Assembly: GCF_037126465.1 (NCBI RefSeq)
Contig: NC_088201.1
Location: 70,640,879 to 70,704,878, forward strand
Direction of reading: 5' to 3'
DNA length: 64,000 bases
Origin: Ornithodoros turicata
Taxonomy: Eukaryota; Arthropoda; Arachnida; Ixodida; Argasidae
In this document: positions 10,919-21,420 of the stretch, piece by piece
How positions within the stretch are numbered: position 1 is the first letter of the stretch
Layout of the letters: each line of letters opens with the position of its first letter
Notes under the pieces: model-generated
The model's input: only the letters and a program-made list of their open reading frames with translations
The model's database searches: none
Told to the model about the DNA's origin: nothing
Program-made: the position numbers and the translations under genes

Positions 10919-11101
10919 CATAAACAAAATACAGAAACCGACACTCAAGATTTTTGTTTAAGTTTAATTTGTCGAAGCTTTCGCTTGGAGGTCCACGCTT
11001 CCTCATGTCCTACCTGAGGAAGCGTGGACCTCCACGCGAAAGCTTGTACAAATTAAACTTAAACAAAAATCTTCAGTGTCGGTTTCTGTATTTTGTTTAT
11101 G
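10919..11101. repeat. Near-perfect hairpin, 87-bp arms
   Basis: Arms 10919-11005 and 11015-11101 are inverted complements with very few mismatches around a 9-base loop (TGTCCTACC). The sequence around it is not repeated. It could be a fold-back MITE or a palindrome born by template switching. No target duplication is obvious. Confidence 0.9.
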
Positions 11102-11480
11102 CGATCTACAGGACTTGACTCCCCTCTTCGTATATCAACCACATGGTATGTGTAACCTAGGAATGCTGGTATGTGGGTGGAGTGACTAGTTTGCCACAGT
11201 ACCACAAATAGGAACACAAATGGCTGATAAATCTGCTACAGAATCTGGGCCAAGACGATGAGCACTTGGAATCATCACAGTTTTCAATACCATGCAGAAG
11301 AAGATAGAGTAGAGTACCCTCAAATTTTGTACTACTTTTTCTGAATTACTTGTAATTATGCAGCAGCTACATAGGCAGCAGTTAAAATGCTACTCAGAAT
11401 TGCCAAAACTTCATGCTAGCACTCAATTCTTTTTACAAACTTTGGTTTGTGATGTGATGAATGTTTCGGTGACTTCCATA
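11102..11480. other. Anonymous sequence
   Basis: No gene or repeat recognised. Confidence 0.5.
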
Positions 11481-11648
11481 GGCCCGGTTTCACCAACTCT
11501 GGTTAACTGAACCAATATCAAGGGTTGCCAATCCTCGAACAGACACTTAACAGACACTTCTTTTTTTCCATCGGTGATGTGGTGAAGCAGATAGTTTAAT
11601 GACCGTTCATCTTAGTTCAGATGCTGAAAAGGTTGGTGAAACTGGGTC
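11481..11648. mobile_element. Small TIR element (MITE-like), about 168 bp
   Basis: It begins GGCCCGGTTTCACCAAC and ends GTTGGTGAAACTGGGTC, forming an imperfect 17-bp terminal inverted repeat. No protein is encoded. The target duplication is unclear, perhaps TA or AT. The superfamily cannot be fixed from this copy. Confidence 0.65.
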
Positions 11649-13102
11649 ATTATGTAGCCTTTGTGTTCTGGTGCTGTGCAATGGTTTTTCGAGGGATTCA
11701 AACTATAAAAGAAGGGTAGTAATAAAAAAAATTATTGGTATACCTACCTATCTACATATATGTCCTGGACAGCATGTAAGAAACTCAACAGAATAGAAAT
11801 GTCATCATGACATTGGTAGACAGACTGATACTGAAACAAATCGGAAGGGGAGGGCTGGGTTCCACAAATGGGCACTTGTTCACTGCCTCCTCTTGAAAGA
11901 AAAGTAGGACCGAAAGTTGCGTGCTCTGTCAAAGACCACCATAATCCCCTCAAGACCGTGCCTTTTTGATGCGAACTCGTCCCCCCTAGCTTTGAGCGTA
12001 GCTCAACTGTACCAGATTGGTGGCACTGTTGAACAGTATGATGTCATTTGTTTTTATGATGGACAGTGTGATGTCATTTGTACCGTTTCTAAGGCACTTT
12101 GTACAAGGGTTTTGTATGCCAGCAGTGTACTGTCTGCGAAAGGTAGTTTCCGTGTCCACTTCAAGAAGACAATTTTTTTAAGAGGCTTAGAGGATGTGTA
12201 ACCAATGTGTGATTCCCACTAAATATCAGAAGAGAGCTGCACACTTAAATACCTGAAACCCTCAACTCAATTAATTGTAGGATCAAAATTACGTGGAAAT
12301 ATATTGAGGTTTGTCTCGTTCACAAAAGACATCATTGCACACTCTGCAAAGTGCATCGGTAGTTGCCATGGCCTACATCAATCATAGGTACTGCAAACCA
12401 CTCATTGAGCATAGTCAGTCCGCGGTACACAAAGTGAAAAGCGTCATTGCCCATTGTGAACATGGCCATGCAACAGTGCTTGCGGCTCCGCATTTCTCAC
12501 GAGTTTCTTTCATCACTTTGTTATGAGATGACTAACGCTTTGCCAATTCAACACTTGGAACTTTGGAACAACTTTGCAAAGCATATGTACTCGTATGCAC
12601 TTCCTTTAATTGCTTCAGGAGTATTTCTTCCGTAACATATATCAGCAAAGCAGTATGTCATGTAGGTAACACAATTTTGGCACAGTATTTGCTTGATATG
12701 TCCAACAAGCAGAGATATCAAATCTTTGTGCCAAAATGGTGTGCCACGTGTCCGTGTAAAGACGAGTCGCTTAGATGGAATAGGTACAGCATCTTGATGT
12801 TGAATGCAAGAAGTTAATGTTTGACAACATATATGCCATGGGTTAAATAGAGCAGTATATCATACACATCAGAAGAATGCCAACACTTCAGTGCTTTACC
12901 TTTACCTGTTATTCCAATGTTTACTCTCCCTTCTATTGGAATTATGTATTTCAGAATCATTTTTGTATTACTGAATTTTAATTTGGCAATCCTTTCACAT
13001 GTCTTGTGATAGACAGGTTAGCAATGTAAGCAGTGTTTATGTGCCTCTCACAACCTGCATCTTTATGGAAAAGTACTCCAAAAGCCGGGAGACGACATAA
13101 CT
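11649..13102. other. Anonymous sequence
   Basis: Only short open frames without recognisable domains are present. Possible weak similarity at 13040-13100 to the inverted duplicate at about 35480-35540 suggests the duplicated block extends into this stretch. Confidence 0.5.
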
Positions 13103-13382
13103 AGACAAAAAAGTAGAGAACTCCAACTTAACATAACAAAATAACAAGGTTTACTCAGACGTTTCATCCGTCATGCGACAGACGTCATCAGTGCCAAACT
13201 GAATGAGCGATTGCACAACCGGTCATTATTTAAGGAGATGGGAGTATTGTTCGGGGAAGGGCCACGGTTTTTCTTAAAAACCGAGGGGTCACTGCGTATG
13301 TTCCGAGACTCTAGAAGCTTCCTGTGTCCCCATGTTTGTTCTCTCTTGTTATGTTAAGTTGGAGTTCTCTACTTTTTTGTCT
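13103..13382. mobile_element. TIR element (MITE-like), 280 bp with 37-bp ends
   Basis: The terminal inverted repeats at 13103-13139 and 13346-13382 are perfect or nearly so and start AGACAAAAAAGTAGAG. It interrupts the block that matches the inverted duplicate at about 35430-35500, which marks it as an insertion. It encodes nothing, and I could not define a convincing target duplication. Confidence 0.8.
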
Positions 13383-14090
13383 GCATTTTTATGTCTGAGG
13401 GTGTTTTTGTGACAAGAGGGCAAGGGTGCCGGCAACATGGCACATGTTCACAAAAATGCAGAACCAGACACACACACACACACAAAAAAAGTATAGCATA
13501 ACACAGTCCCAATCATTTTGTCGTGTCCTTTTTGATGTGTCGTCTGTTCTACAGTTTTTTTTTTTCGTGTGTAGTTTCTGGATTTTAAGCCCAGGAGCAG
13601 TTGCTGTAGAGGATGCCAAGAACATGTGAAGCATACATTTTCTCATTCTCACATTATGTTGTAAGCAGTGTGAAATACAACACAAAAGGAATTTAATGAG
13701 AGACAACTTGTCATCAAGATCAGTGTGGGAACATTGCAAAGGAAAAATAATTCTGAACCATAATGAATTTCTATCCTATTTAATGGTACAGTATCAGATG
13801 AAAGTAATCCAAATAATATTAAAGAAGTAACCGTGCAAATTATGAGTCAAACAGTGAAGCTGGCTGCAGTACACTACAATGTGTCACATGTAACAATATC
13901 AGTGTTTCCAAAACTGACACATAAACCATAGGGAGGCCGCAACAGTCAAAGCAGGGGTTACACCAGTTGGCGAAAAGAAAAAGCAGATGAAATGAACGCA
14001 ATATGCGACAAAACCAAGGAAACTATCAAGCTACGACTGCAATATATTGAAGTTGTTTTTAAAAAATAGAAGTTAGTTCAGCGCACAGAT
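13383..14090. repeat. Diverged inverted duplicate, left part
   Basis: About 700 bp match the reverse complement of 34950-35490 at moderate identity, with small indels. The matching stretches run in collinear order, for example the ATTGAAGTTGTTTT, GTGTACTGAAGCCAGC and CCAGCAACTAC regions. No product was recognised. CA/GT microsatellites near 13470 are private to this copy. Confidence 0.75.
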
Positions 14091-14390
14091 ATCAGCTGTC
14101 GAACACACAGCCATCCCGAAAACTATGCCCATCTTCGTTGATGCACCCACGAATCCACAGGAAGACCGCCGAGGCTTTCCCACTCGGATTAAGTATCTGT
14201 ACCTTGAACTGTGAACAGTTTGGTGTACACTCCAGAAAACGAGAACAGCTGATTGCCGATTTCATGGGCGCGGCCATGCGAGCCGACAAGGACAGTTCAA
14301 CAGAGGAGCAATTTGAACGCGAATGTGGCGCTAGTGGTAGGCGCAACAATTTGCACTTCAAACGACGTAAAGTGACCAAAAATTAAGCAG
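14091..14390. repeat. Inverted duplicate of 21180-21420
   Basis: The plus-strand frame here (MMHPRIHRKTAEAF...) and the minus-strand frame at 21194-21388 (MLMHPRIHRKTAEAL...) are clearly related, as is the DNA. Whether this was ever coding is unknown. Together with the preceding block it suggests one larger inverted duplication later split by insertions. Confidence 0.8.
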
Positions 14391-14535
14391 CGAGGATGCG
14401 TGCTTGCTCATTTGTGATTATTTGGGCCTGTAATCCACATCACGGTTCAGAAAAGCTGCTAAAAATGCCGATGACTGGCACAAGAAAAACGAGTTTGCAA
14501 TGTTTTTTGACCCGTTGCGGTTCAAGCGAATATAT

Positions 14536-14707
14536 TGTGAACACAGGAACATTTATTTGACTATTCGTTACAAACGGACAAGTTACAAGCCTCATGGCGA
14601 CCGAGCTCTCCCCCGAGCGTCCAACACTTCGCGCGCTCTCCCTCTCTCTGCACAATGTTGTCAGTCTGATCACGCGGAGGCCACTAAAAGTAGGTTTGAT
14701 GCTCACA
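14536..14707 (-). repeat. 3' LTR of the Gypsy element
   Basis: 172 bp, almost identical to the LTR at 19589-19760. Confidence 0.93.
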
Positions 14708-17700
14708 TCCCACCCCACTTATAAGACCAAGTCCCCTTGGTGAACAAAAAGTCCCTCAAGTGACACATCGTAGTCTTCAAGACGCTTCGGTTGCGTGCGA
14801 ATGCGCTGGGGTCGTTGGGATCGTGCTTGGGATAAGTGTCAGGTTCTACCCTGAGAGCCTGTTCCTCTGGAGTCTGTGGCAAATCCCTCGGTGTCCCAGA
14901 AACAGCTTCATCGCGGGACTGGGCTCGATCTTCGGTTGTCTCTTGAGCTAGGATGGGGTCGAAGTATGGCGGATGGTACTTCTTCATCTGGCTGACATGT
15001 GCAACACGGACATGTGGTGTAGACGTTGTGGAGTTTACTAGACGGCGAATGTCATAGGTGACAGGAGTCCTCTGACGTAGAACTTGGTACAAGGCCTTGA
15101 ATTTTGGTGCAAGTTTTTCACTACCGTGTACTATGGGTTCTTGTCTTCTGACCCATACAAAGTCACCAATATCAAATGAGGTGTTGCGATGCGTTCTGTC
15201 ATAGATTATTTTCCTTGCTTCTTGTGCCTGTTCGGAATGGCTGACTGCTTCACTCCGATGATCCGACAACTCCAAGAGTCTGTCCACTAGGTCTGAAGCA
15301 TGACATGGGCGGACTTTCTGGTGCGGAAGTTTCGGCAGGAAACCAAACAAAAGTTCAAATGGGGAGAACCCTGTACTCCGGTGTCGTGTTGTATTTACAG
15401 CGAAAGCGGCTTCCTCCAGCTTAGTGACCCAAAGTGATTGGTCGTTGCAGCATATCTTTCGAAGCACTGTGACTAGAGTTCCATTTGCACGTTCCACAAG
15501 ACCATTGCTAGCTGCTCGATAAGCCACTGAAAAATGCATGTTCACACCATGCATATGCATAAAGTTTTTGAACTGATGTGACTCAAATGACTTAGCGTGA
15601 TCACAAAGACAGTCATCAGGCACTCCAAATCTGTGGAAGAGTGAGTGCAAGTGTTTCACTGCATCCTTTGTTGAAGTTGTAGGTACGGCGGCGGGGACAA
15701 TGTACCTCGTAGCAAAGTCAATAACGTTTAAGATATACTTTTCTTCCACTGGGGCCATCGTGATGTGGTCAAGAGCTATAGCGCTGAAGGGAGTTTCAGA
15801 TGTCGGCATAAAACACATTGCACCAACAGACCTTGTAGTAGGTCGATTGTATGCTTGGCAAATGTGACAAGCTCTGACGTAATCTTCTACTGTAGCCTTC
15901 ATCTTGGGCCACCAATAGCGCTCTTTTATCTTGCTCAACGTTCGTGATGCATCCATGTGTCCACTGGTATTGTGAGCGAGCTCAAGGACGTGCTGCTGCA
16001 TCTTGGCTGGAACAACAATTGTGTATAGTTCTGGGCTTGCCACTCTGTACAGAATGTCATCAATGACTATAAAGTCCTGAGTACCCTGTTCTGAAGCTAG
16101 CTTTGCACAAATGGCTGTACAAGTCACATCTTCGGCTTGCATGGAGATAAGTGTGTTGACATGAGACACTGTTGCACACGAGTATCTCGATAGCATATCT
16201 GCCACATGGTTCTGACGGCCTGGTCGGTGTTCAACTGAAAAATCAAACTCCGCTAGGTCAAGTAGCATCGTTGTGAAGCGTCGAGAGGGCTTGAAGCTTG
16301 TAGTCAAACATGCGACTGACCAATTGTCAGTGAGAAGATGAAACCTCCTGCCCAGTAGGTAGTGTCTAAACTTTACGGTGATAGCCCAATGCACAGCTAG
16401 AGCTTCCCAAACATTGCTGTGTTGTTTTCGCTCTGCTTCTGTGAGCGTGCGGCTGGCATATTCAATGACAGTCTCTCTTCCTTGTTGTTTCTGTGTCAGC
16501 ACTGCTCCGAGGGCTGCGGCAGATGCATCTGTGGTGACTGTGGTAGGTGCATCAGCATCGAAATGACCCAGTATGGGTGCTGACGTGAGTGCTGTGCGAA
16601 TCGCCTCAAAGGCCTCCTGGCATGTGGGGGTCCATGCAAAGTCTGCATCCTTAATAGCAGCTTGCAGAGGTGCAGCAATCCGTGAAAAGCCCTGAATGAA
16701 GCGCCTGTAGAAATTAGCAGTTTGAAGCCATGATAGCAACTGCTTCGATGACTGAGGTGTGGGAATGCGAAGAATGGCTTCAACTTTTGATGTGTCTGGT
16801 TGCTTCCCTTGTTCAGAGATGACAAATCCCAGAAACTTTACTGAGGCAACAGCAAACTTGCATTTCTTCAAGGATACCTTGAAGCCGGCCAGACGCAAAA
16901 GTGTTAGTGTCTCATCAAGAAGGTCAAGGAACTCTGACAGATCGTCAGAAAAAATAATTATATCATCGAGGTATGTGCGTACCCCTGAGTGCGTTCTTCG
17001 AGGTTTCAGTTCACGAAAGATCTTGTGCATGGCTTTCTGAAAAGTGGATGGGGCATTCTTGAGCCCAAAAGGCATTCGTGTCCACTTAAAGGTACCTTGG
17101 TGCGTGATAAATGTAGTCTTTTCTTGGTCGTCTTCTCTTACTCTAATTTGCCAGTAGGCGCAGCATAAGTCCAAGATAGCAAACAAGGAGCTTCCACTAA
17201 GATCGTCAAAAATGTCGTCTGCACGAGGTAGTGGCTGTAAGACACTGACAGTCATTCGGTTGAGAGGTATGTAATTCACACAAAGTCTCTTTTTGTCCTT
17301 CTGAGTTACGACAATGGCTGGGAATCCCCATGGTCCTGATGCAGGACGGATGATGTCCTTTTCAAGTAAGCTTGTTGTCTGGTTCTCAAGGAATTGACGC
17401 TCGCTGGCTGTGTACCGGTATGGCTGTCGTCCGTAAGGCTTGGCATCAGGTAGCAGTGTGATCTCGTGCTCAATGCCTTCATAGAGGCCGATGTCAGTTG
17501 CAGTGCTTGCAAAAAGACTAGCATGACGTAGCACAACATTCTTGACTGCAATCTGTTCCTCGACGTCGAGTTGCTCACCGACAAAGATGTCACTGATGAT
17601 GCGAGACTGTTCGCAGGAGCTTGTCTCTGGAAGACCGTCGTAGCTGTTTTGTTTTAGCTGGTCGGTATCAGCCTTGTTGAGTTTGCTCCACAAGGGCTCA

Positions 17701-18854
17701 TTTTCATCAGGCTCATACTCTACTTGTAGTGGCTCCAGTGATGTGCATGAGTGTTTTTCAAAATGTGACAGTGCTGATGCTCTCAGAATCACTGCATTTG
17801 ACATTCTTGGCAAAAGTTCTTCCCTGCACTGCACTACTATGTTACGTGCTGGTTGGCATATGATAGGCAGTTGCGGAGGTCTTAGATAGAGTTCGGCGTG
17901 AACTGCATGGAACCAATCTTCTCCTAAAATCAAGGGGAGGACATTCTTTTCTAGGACAGCAGCTTCGACGATAGCAGTGAGAGGTCCGATACCAATGCGC
18001 AAAAACCCAGCTCCCTGGGGCATCACTGAGCTTCCGCCAACAACCAGAAGAGGTGGTTTGCACCATGGTTCCACATGAAGATTTCCTGCTAGGTTGGCTG
18101 CTAAGATGGTTACGTTAGAACCACTATCTGGAAATGCGCTGACCTCTCCCAATCCTGTCACCTGAGCAGGCACTACAGCACATCTCAACTTAGAGCCGGA
18201 CAATGTGTGTTCTCCATGGCCTGCATAGGCTAACGGTGCTTTTGGTATTGTCTGTCTGCTGTCCCGGGGTGGTTGTCTAGGTTCTGGGCATTTGCTTGCA
18301 AGGTGACCTTTCCTCTGGCAGTTGTAACATACAGCATCTCTGATGTCTTGCCCCCGTCTGTACGCAGGTGAGCCGTACTTGGTTGCGATAGTCTCGTACC
18401 TTGATTCTTGCTCAACAGGTGGCAAACTAGAAATACGAAAAGGGACTGTGGTTCGAGGCCGTGTTTCTGAAATTCCAGACTGGGGTCCTTGTACGATATT
18501 ACCGCTGGTGTAAGTCTTTGTGTTTGTACTCATGGTTGTGCTTCGGGACGACTGGTTACCCATTCGTTGTTGAGGCCTCGTTGAGCGGGCAAGTTGCGTG
18601 TGATCCATTGCCCTGTCAACTTCAGAGACAATTGTTATAAATTCTTCAACAGTCTTTGGTCGTTGCACTGTGATTGCTGTGGCAACCTGGTCATCACGGA
18701 TGCCTTGGACTAGATATTCGATGCGTTCTTTGTCTGTGAGTGTGATTGGGCATTTTCCAATCACTCGTAGTTTAGCAAGGGTGTAACTGACCAAGTTCTC
18801 ATCACTTGTTTGCTGTCGCGCAGCCATGAGTTCTTGCCACTGTATAAGTGACAA
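14703..18854 (-). CDS. Gag C-terminus plus Pol polyprotein of the Gypsy element
   Basis: The frame is open for 1383 residues. In order it shows the Gag end (QWQELMAARQQTSDE), a zinc knuckle CYNCQRKGHLASKC near residue 175, an aspartic protease with DSGS near residue 242, and an RT with the catalytic YLDDIIIF near residue 626. RNase H follows with a TDAS motif. The integrase has an H...H...C...C zinc domain (CHICQAYN) and a DDE core followed by a YDIRRL-type end. Its products would process the polyprotein, copy the RNA and insert the cDNA. No stop disrupts it. With young LTRs and one upstream frame break, this copy is close to functional. Confidence 0.93.
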   Translation of the reverse strand: MSLIQWQELMAARQQTSDENLVSYTLAKLRVIGKCPITLTDKERIEYLVQGIRDDQVATAITVQRPKTVEEFITIVSEVDRAMDHTQLARSTRPQQRMGNQSSRSTTMSTNTKTYTSGNIVQGPQSGISETRPRTTVPFRISSLPPVEQESRYETIATKYGSPAYRRGQDIRDAVCYNCQRKGHLASKCPEPRQPPRDSRQTIPKAPLAYAGHGEHTLSGSKLRCAVVPAQVTGLGEVSAFPDSGSNVTILAANLAGNLHVEPWCKPPLLVVGGSSVMPQGAGFLRIGIGPLTAIVEAAVLEKNVLPLILGEDWFHAVHAELYLRPPQLPIICQPARNIVVQCREELLPRMSNAVILRASALSHFEKHSCTSLEPLQVEYEPDENEPLWSKLNKADTDQLKQNSYDGLPETSSCEQSRIISDIFVGEQLDVEEQIAVKNVVLRHASLFASTATDIGLYEGIEHEITLLPDAKPYGRQPYRYTASERQFLENQTTSLLEKDIIRPASGPWGFPAIVVTQKDKKRLCVNYIPLNRMTVSVLQPLPRADDIFDDLSGSSLFAILDLCCAYWQIRVREDDQEKTTFITHQGTFKWTRMPFGLKNAPSTFQKAMHKIFRELKPRRTHSGVRTYLDDIIIFSDDLSEFLDLLDETLTLLRLAGFKVSLKKCKFAVASVKFLGFVISEQGKQPDTSKVEAILRIPTPQSSKQLLSWLQTANFYRRFIQGFSRIAAPLQAAIKDADFAWTPTCQEAFEAIRTALTSAPILGHFDADAPTTVTTDASAAALGAVLTQKQQGRETVIEYASRTLTEAERKQHSNVWEALAVHWAITVKFRHYLLGRRFHLLTDNWSVACLTTSFKPSRRFTTMLLDLAEFDFSVEHRPGRQNHVADMLSRYSCATVSHVNTLISMQAEDVTCTAICAKLASEQGTQDFIVIDDILYRVASPELYTIVVPAKMQQHVLELAHNTSGHMDASRTLSKIKERYWWPKMKATVEDYVRACHICQAYNRPTTRSVGAMCFMPTSETPFSAIALDHITMAPVEEKYILNVIDFATRYIVPAAVPTTSTKDAVKHLHSLFHRFGVPDDCLCDHAKSFESHQFKNFMHMHGVNMHFSVAYRAASNGLVERANGTLVTVLRKICCNDQSLWVTKLEEAAFAVNTTRHRSTGFSPFELLFGFLPKLPHQKVRPCHASDLVDRLLELSDHRSEAVSHSEQAQEARKIIYDRTHRNTSFDIGDFVWVRRQEPIVHGSEKLAPKFKALYQVLRQRTPVTYDIRRLVNSTTSTPHVRVAHVSQMKKYHPPYFDPILAQETTEDRAQSRDEAVSGTPRDLPQTPEEQALRVEPDTYPKHDPNDPSAFARNRSVLKTTMCHLRDFLFTKGTWSYKWGGM
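14708..14719 (-). promoter_or_regulatory. Polypurine tract
   Basis: The minus strand reads AGTGGGGTGGGA directly before the 3' LTR, the expected site for plus-strand priming. Confidence 0.75.
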
Positions 18855-18871
18855 GCGTTCACCGAACTGTG

Positions 18872-19462
18872 CTAGAAAAGCTTTCTTCCACTCGGCCAGG
18901 TCTTAAAGTTATGACCTGTGGTGACTTTCCAGTCTGCTGCTGGGCCGCGCAGTTTTCCCGAAGCGATGGCCAGTAGTGTTGCGGGTTCCCACGCCGCGAG
19001 CTGCTGGGTGCGCTCGAGATCCTCCAACCATCGACTAGCGTACAGTCCTTTGTCTCCACTGAACGTTGGGACCGTTGACGATAAGTCGGGCAATGTAGTT
19101 ACGTTTATAGACTTCGTACTGGCTTGTGACATCGTCAAGTTCATTTGCTGCTGAAGATACACTGTCAAAAGCTGCATGTTGTGCACGGGGTCGGCTGTGA
19201 AGTTTGGCATGGCTTGGAACAATGGCGTTTCGCTTGAAGTAGACGTGGGAGGCGGTTCTGGCGGTTCGTCGGCAACGGACGCCGTTGTTTCGTGTAACTG
19301 CGTTGTGCGTCTTGAGGCGATGTCATCGAGGAGTCGATGAATTAAATCTTCTTTTGAACCTGTGCTCTCTAGTTGACGTTGTGATAACTCTTCGCGAATG
19401 AAATCCGCCGTAAAGCCGGCAAGATCTGCGGCAGTTGCTTCTTCCCAGTTTATGAGCGGCAT
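18872..19462 (-). CDS. Gag of the Gypsy element (frame broken at its end)
   Basis: A 196-residue frame starting at 19462 begins MPLINWEEATAADL, with a SAP-like KEDLIHRLLDD segment near residues 41-51, followed by a retrotransposon Gag core (residues about 110-190, FSGDKGLYASRWLEDLE). It would form the particle that packages element RNA. Near 18902 the reading leaves the expected WKKAF... course. A one-base loss would explain this, since the Gag continues in the frame of the downstream Pol ORF. In the parent element gag and pol were therefore probably one frame. A programmed frameshift is an alternative but no slippery site stands out. Confidence 0.85.
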   Translation of the reverse strand: MPLINWEEATAADLAGFTADFIREELSQRQLESTGSKEDLIHRLLDDIASRRTTQLHETTASVADEPPEPPPTSTSSETPLFQAMPNFTADPVHNMQLLTVYLQQQMNLTMSQASTKSINVTTLPDLSSTVPTFSGDKGLYASRWLEDLERTQQLAAWEPATLLAIASGKLRGPAADWKVTTGHNFKTWPSGRKLF

Positions 19463-19574
19463 GGCTAATGGCGTCGACTCACCGCGACAAGGGCTTTTTC
19501 TTGTCGTAGGCTTGGCAGTTGGCGTTTGGTAAGGCTCCAGGGCAGTTAGAAAAGAATGCTACAGGCTCTTGGTG

Positions 19575-19586
19575 TCGACTGCGCCA
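19575..19586 (-). promoter_or_regulatory. Primer-binding site, probably tRNA-Ser
   Basis: Two bases inside the 5' LTR the minus strand reads TGGCGCAGTCGA. This is complementary to CCA plus the GCAGTCG-type acceptor end of arthropod tRNA-Ser. The match is made from knowledge of that tRNA and was not computed. Confidence 0.75.
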
Positions 19587-19588
19587 TA

Positions 19589-19760
19589 TGTGAACACAGG
19601 AACATTTATTTGACTATTCGTTACAAACGGACAAGTTACAAGCCTCATGGCGACCGAGCTCTCCCCCAAGCGTCCAACACTTCGCGCGCTCTCCCTCTCT
19701 CTGCACAATGTTGTCAGTCTGATCACGCGGAGGCCACTAAAAGTAGGTTTGATGCTCACA
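19589..19760 (-). repeat. 5' LTR of the Gypsy element
   Basis: 172 bp, bounded by TG...CA in the usual manner. In element orientation this is the 5' copy because the primer-binding site lies next to it at 19575-19586. Confidence 0.93.
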
Positions 19761-21180
19761 ATATCTTTTTTGTGCTTCCTTCCTCTTTTTTTCTTTCTTG
19801 TTTTTCTTTTTCTTTTATTGTTTTTTACTGTTGTCGGTTCGTTCCGGAGCCCTAGCTTGGAAAGCTGCTCCTGTTTAGTTTCGGTATAAATCGGAATGTG
19901 GGGGCAGGGGGAACAGTCCACCGCTCCTCGAGTTTTCATAGTGCTGGCTCTGCCCCCCACCCCCCACCCTCGAATTTTCCCTCCGAGGACCTCTTTGAAA
20001 ATGCCGTACTTCTCAATCTTTAACTCCATGTCCAGCAGTGCTCTCCTTCAGGTTAGGTTAGGTTGGGTTAGGTTAGGTTAGGGCTCGCTCCCCCTTGCCG
20101 ACTTCCGAGTTAGTGCGAGCGAAGTATCTCGATAATGGAAAATCTGAAACGGTGCACTAAAAACAAATGTCACCTCTGGGGATAATAATTTGAAGCATAT
20201 AGATGAAGGACTCATCTCATATCTAAACCGATTGCCAGCAATTCTGCTCTTTCTGTTTCTCGAAGAAAGAAAAAGAGCTTCACACACACACACACACAAA
20301 AATACATCTTAGTGAATTATGCAAACTAGAATGCCAAAATACCTTGCAGATTAGGTTTTCCTCCACTCGCGTACGCGTACGTGCGAAACTAATGTACATA
20401 TAGTCCTAGTTGTTTTACTTCAAAAAAATCTCCATTAAAATATGGCTACGACCACAAAGTATGCGTTTGTGGCACCCCGTTTATTTTGTGTGTGTGTGTG
20501 TGTTTCAGCTTGGAGGGGGGACAAACTTTTATTAAAAAGTCACGAGAGCACGTCATTTTCACAGTTGAGTTATACGGGCGCGTATCTTTTCCAAGAGAGA
20601 CTGTAATGACTAATAAGGATGACTAATCAATTAAATTCATTAATTAACTCTAATAAGGACGTCTTGAACAAAAGCCAGATACCGATATCAGAGACTGTCC
20701 TAGTTAAAATCCACGTTTAAAAATTCTGAAACGCGTATGTGTATTAAAATATCAATCCCTGAATTTTGACATGCAAATGGCCAAAACCGAAACCGTGGCA
20801 ACCACGTTTGGGGTGGTGGTCTTCACGGTACGGGATCTGTATGGGATACTTCTGTAAGTCAACTGCGCTCGCAACTATATTGTCTTGGCTCAGAAACCGT
20901 ATGTTTCTGGAACGTAGAGAGGGAAAAAAGGAATCACACAACAGGAATATACTTCAAGTACTCTTCTCCTTAGGGAAGCGAGGAAGCGAAAGATTTATTG
21001 ACTCTACGTTGCACTATAGTGTCAGCGCGCTGAGCGGTTGAGCTGGAATTGGAATTAGAATTGGAAATGAATCAAAAAGAATGATAAATATTACTAGAAA
21101 GAAAAAGAATGAAAAAAGCGTTATCTGAGCTGATCGAACTCGGTTCACTCTGGAAATTGTTGCACCGACGACTGGCGCCA
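19761..21180. other. Anonymous AT/microsatellite-rich sequence
   Basis: No gene recognised. It holds a T-rich tract (19765-19830), CA/GT microsatellites near 20280-20298 and 20487-20504, a TTAGG-like run, and GGAATT-type short repeats near 21043-21070. Confidence 0.5.
20051..20082 (+). repeat. Interstitial TTAGG telomere-type repeats
   Basis: About six consecutive GGTTA pentamers with one GGGTTA variant. TTAGG is the ancestral arthropod telomere motif, so this supports an arthropod source. It is far too short to be a telomere. Confidence 0.8.
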
Positions 21181-21420
21181 CGCTCGAACTTACCTAAAAT
21201 TGCTCCTCTGTTGAACGGTCCTTCTCGGCTCGCATGGCCGCTCGCATGGCCGCGCCCATGAAAGCAGCAATCAGCTGTTCTCGTTTCGTGGAGTGTGCTC
21301 TAAACTGTTTGTAGTTGAAGCTACAGGTACTTAATACGAGTGGGAGAGCTTCGGCAGTCTTCCTGTGGATTCGTGGGTGCATCAACAAAGATGGGCATAG
21401 CCTTCGGGATGTCTGTGTGT
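21180..21420. repeat. Inverted duplicate of 14091-14390
   Basis: Reverse-complement similarity to the upstream block, with a private 12-bp tandem duplication (CTCGCATGGCCG at about 21230-21252). Confidence 0.8.

Larger units (their letters stand above)
14536..19760 (-). mobile_element. Ty3/Gypsy LTR retrotransposon, nearly intact
   Basis: Two 172-bp LTRs (TGTGAA...CTCACA) flank a gag-pol region. They differ at only about one position (CCCCCGAG against CCCCCAAG), so insertion was recent. A 4-bp target duplication ATAT lies at 14532-14535 and 19761-19764. The primer-binding site and polypurine tract are in place for minus-strand transcription. Pol order is protease, RT, RNase H, integrase, the Ty3/Gypsy order. 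Confidence 0.95.

Noticed and set aside
10351..11006. Possible host gene on the minus strand
   Set aside because: Adjacent short frames lack known motifs and splice structure, and part of one lies in the hairpin arm.
14138..14386. 82-residue frame as a real gene
   Set aside because: Related frame in the inverted duplicate has indels and a tandem duplication, and no domain is recognised. Kept as a repeat block.
15765..18066. Plus-strand and alternative minus-strand frames over the Gypsy pol
   Set aside because: Shadows of the long pol frame without domain content.
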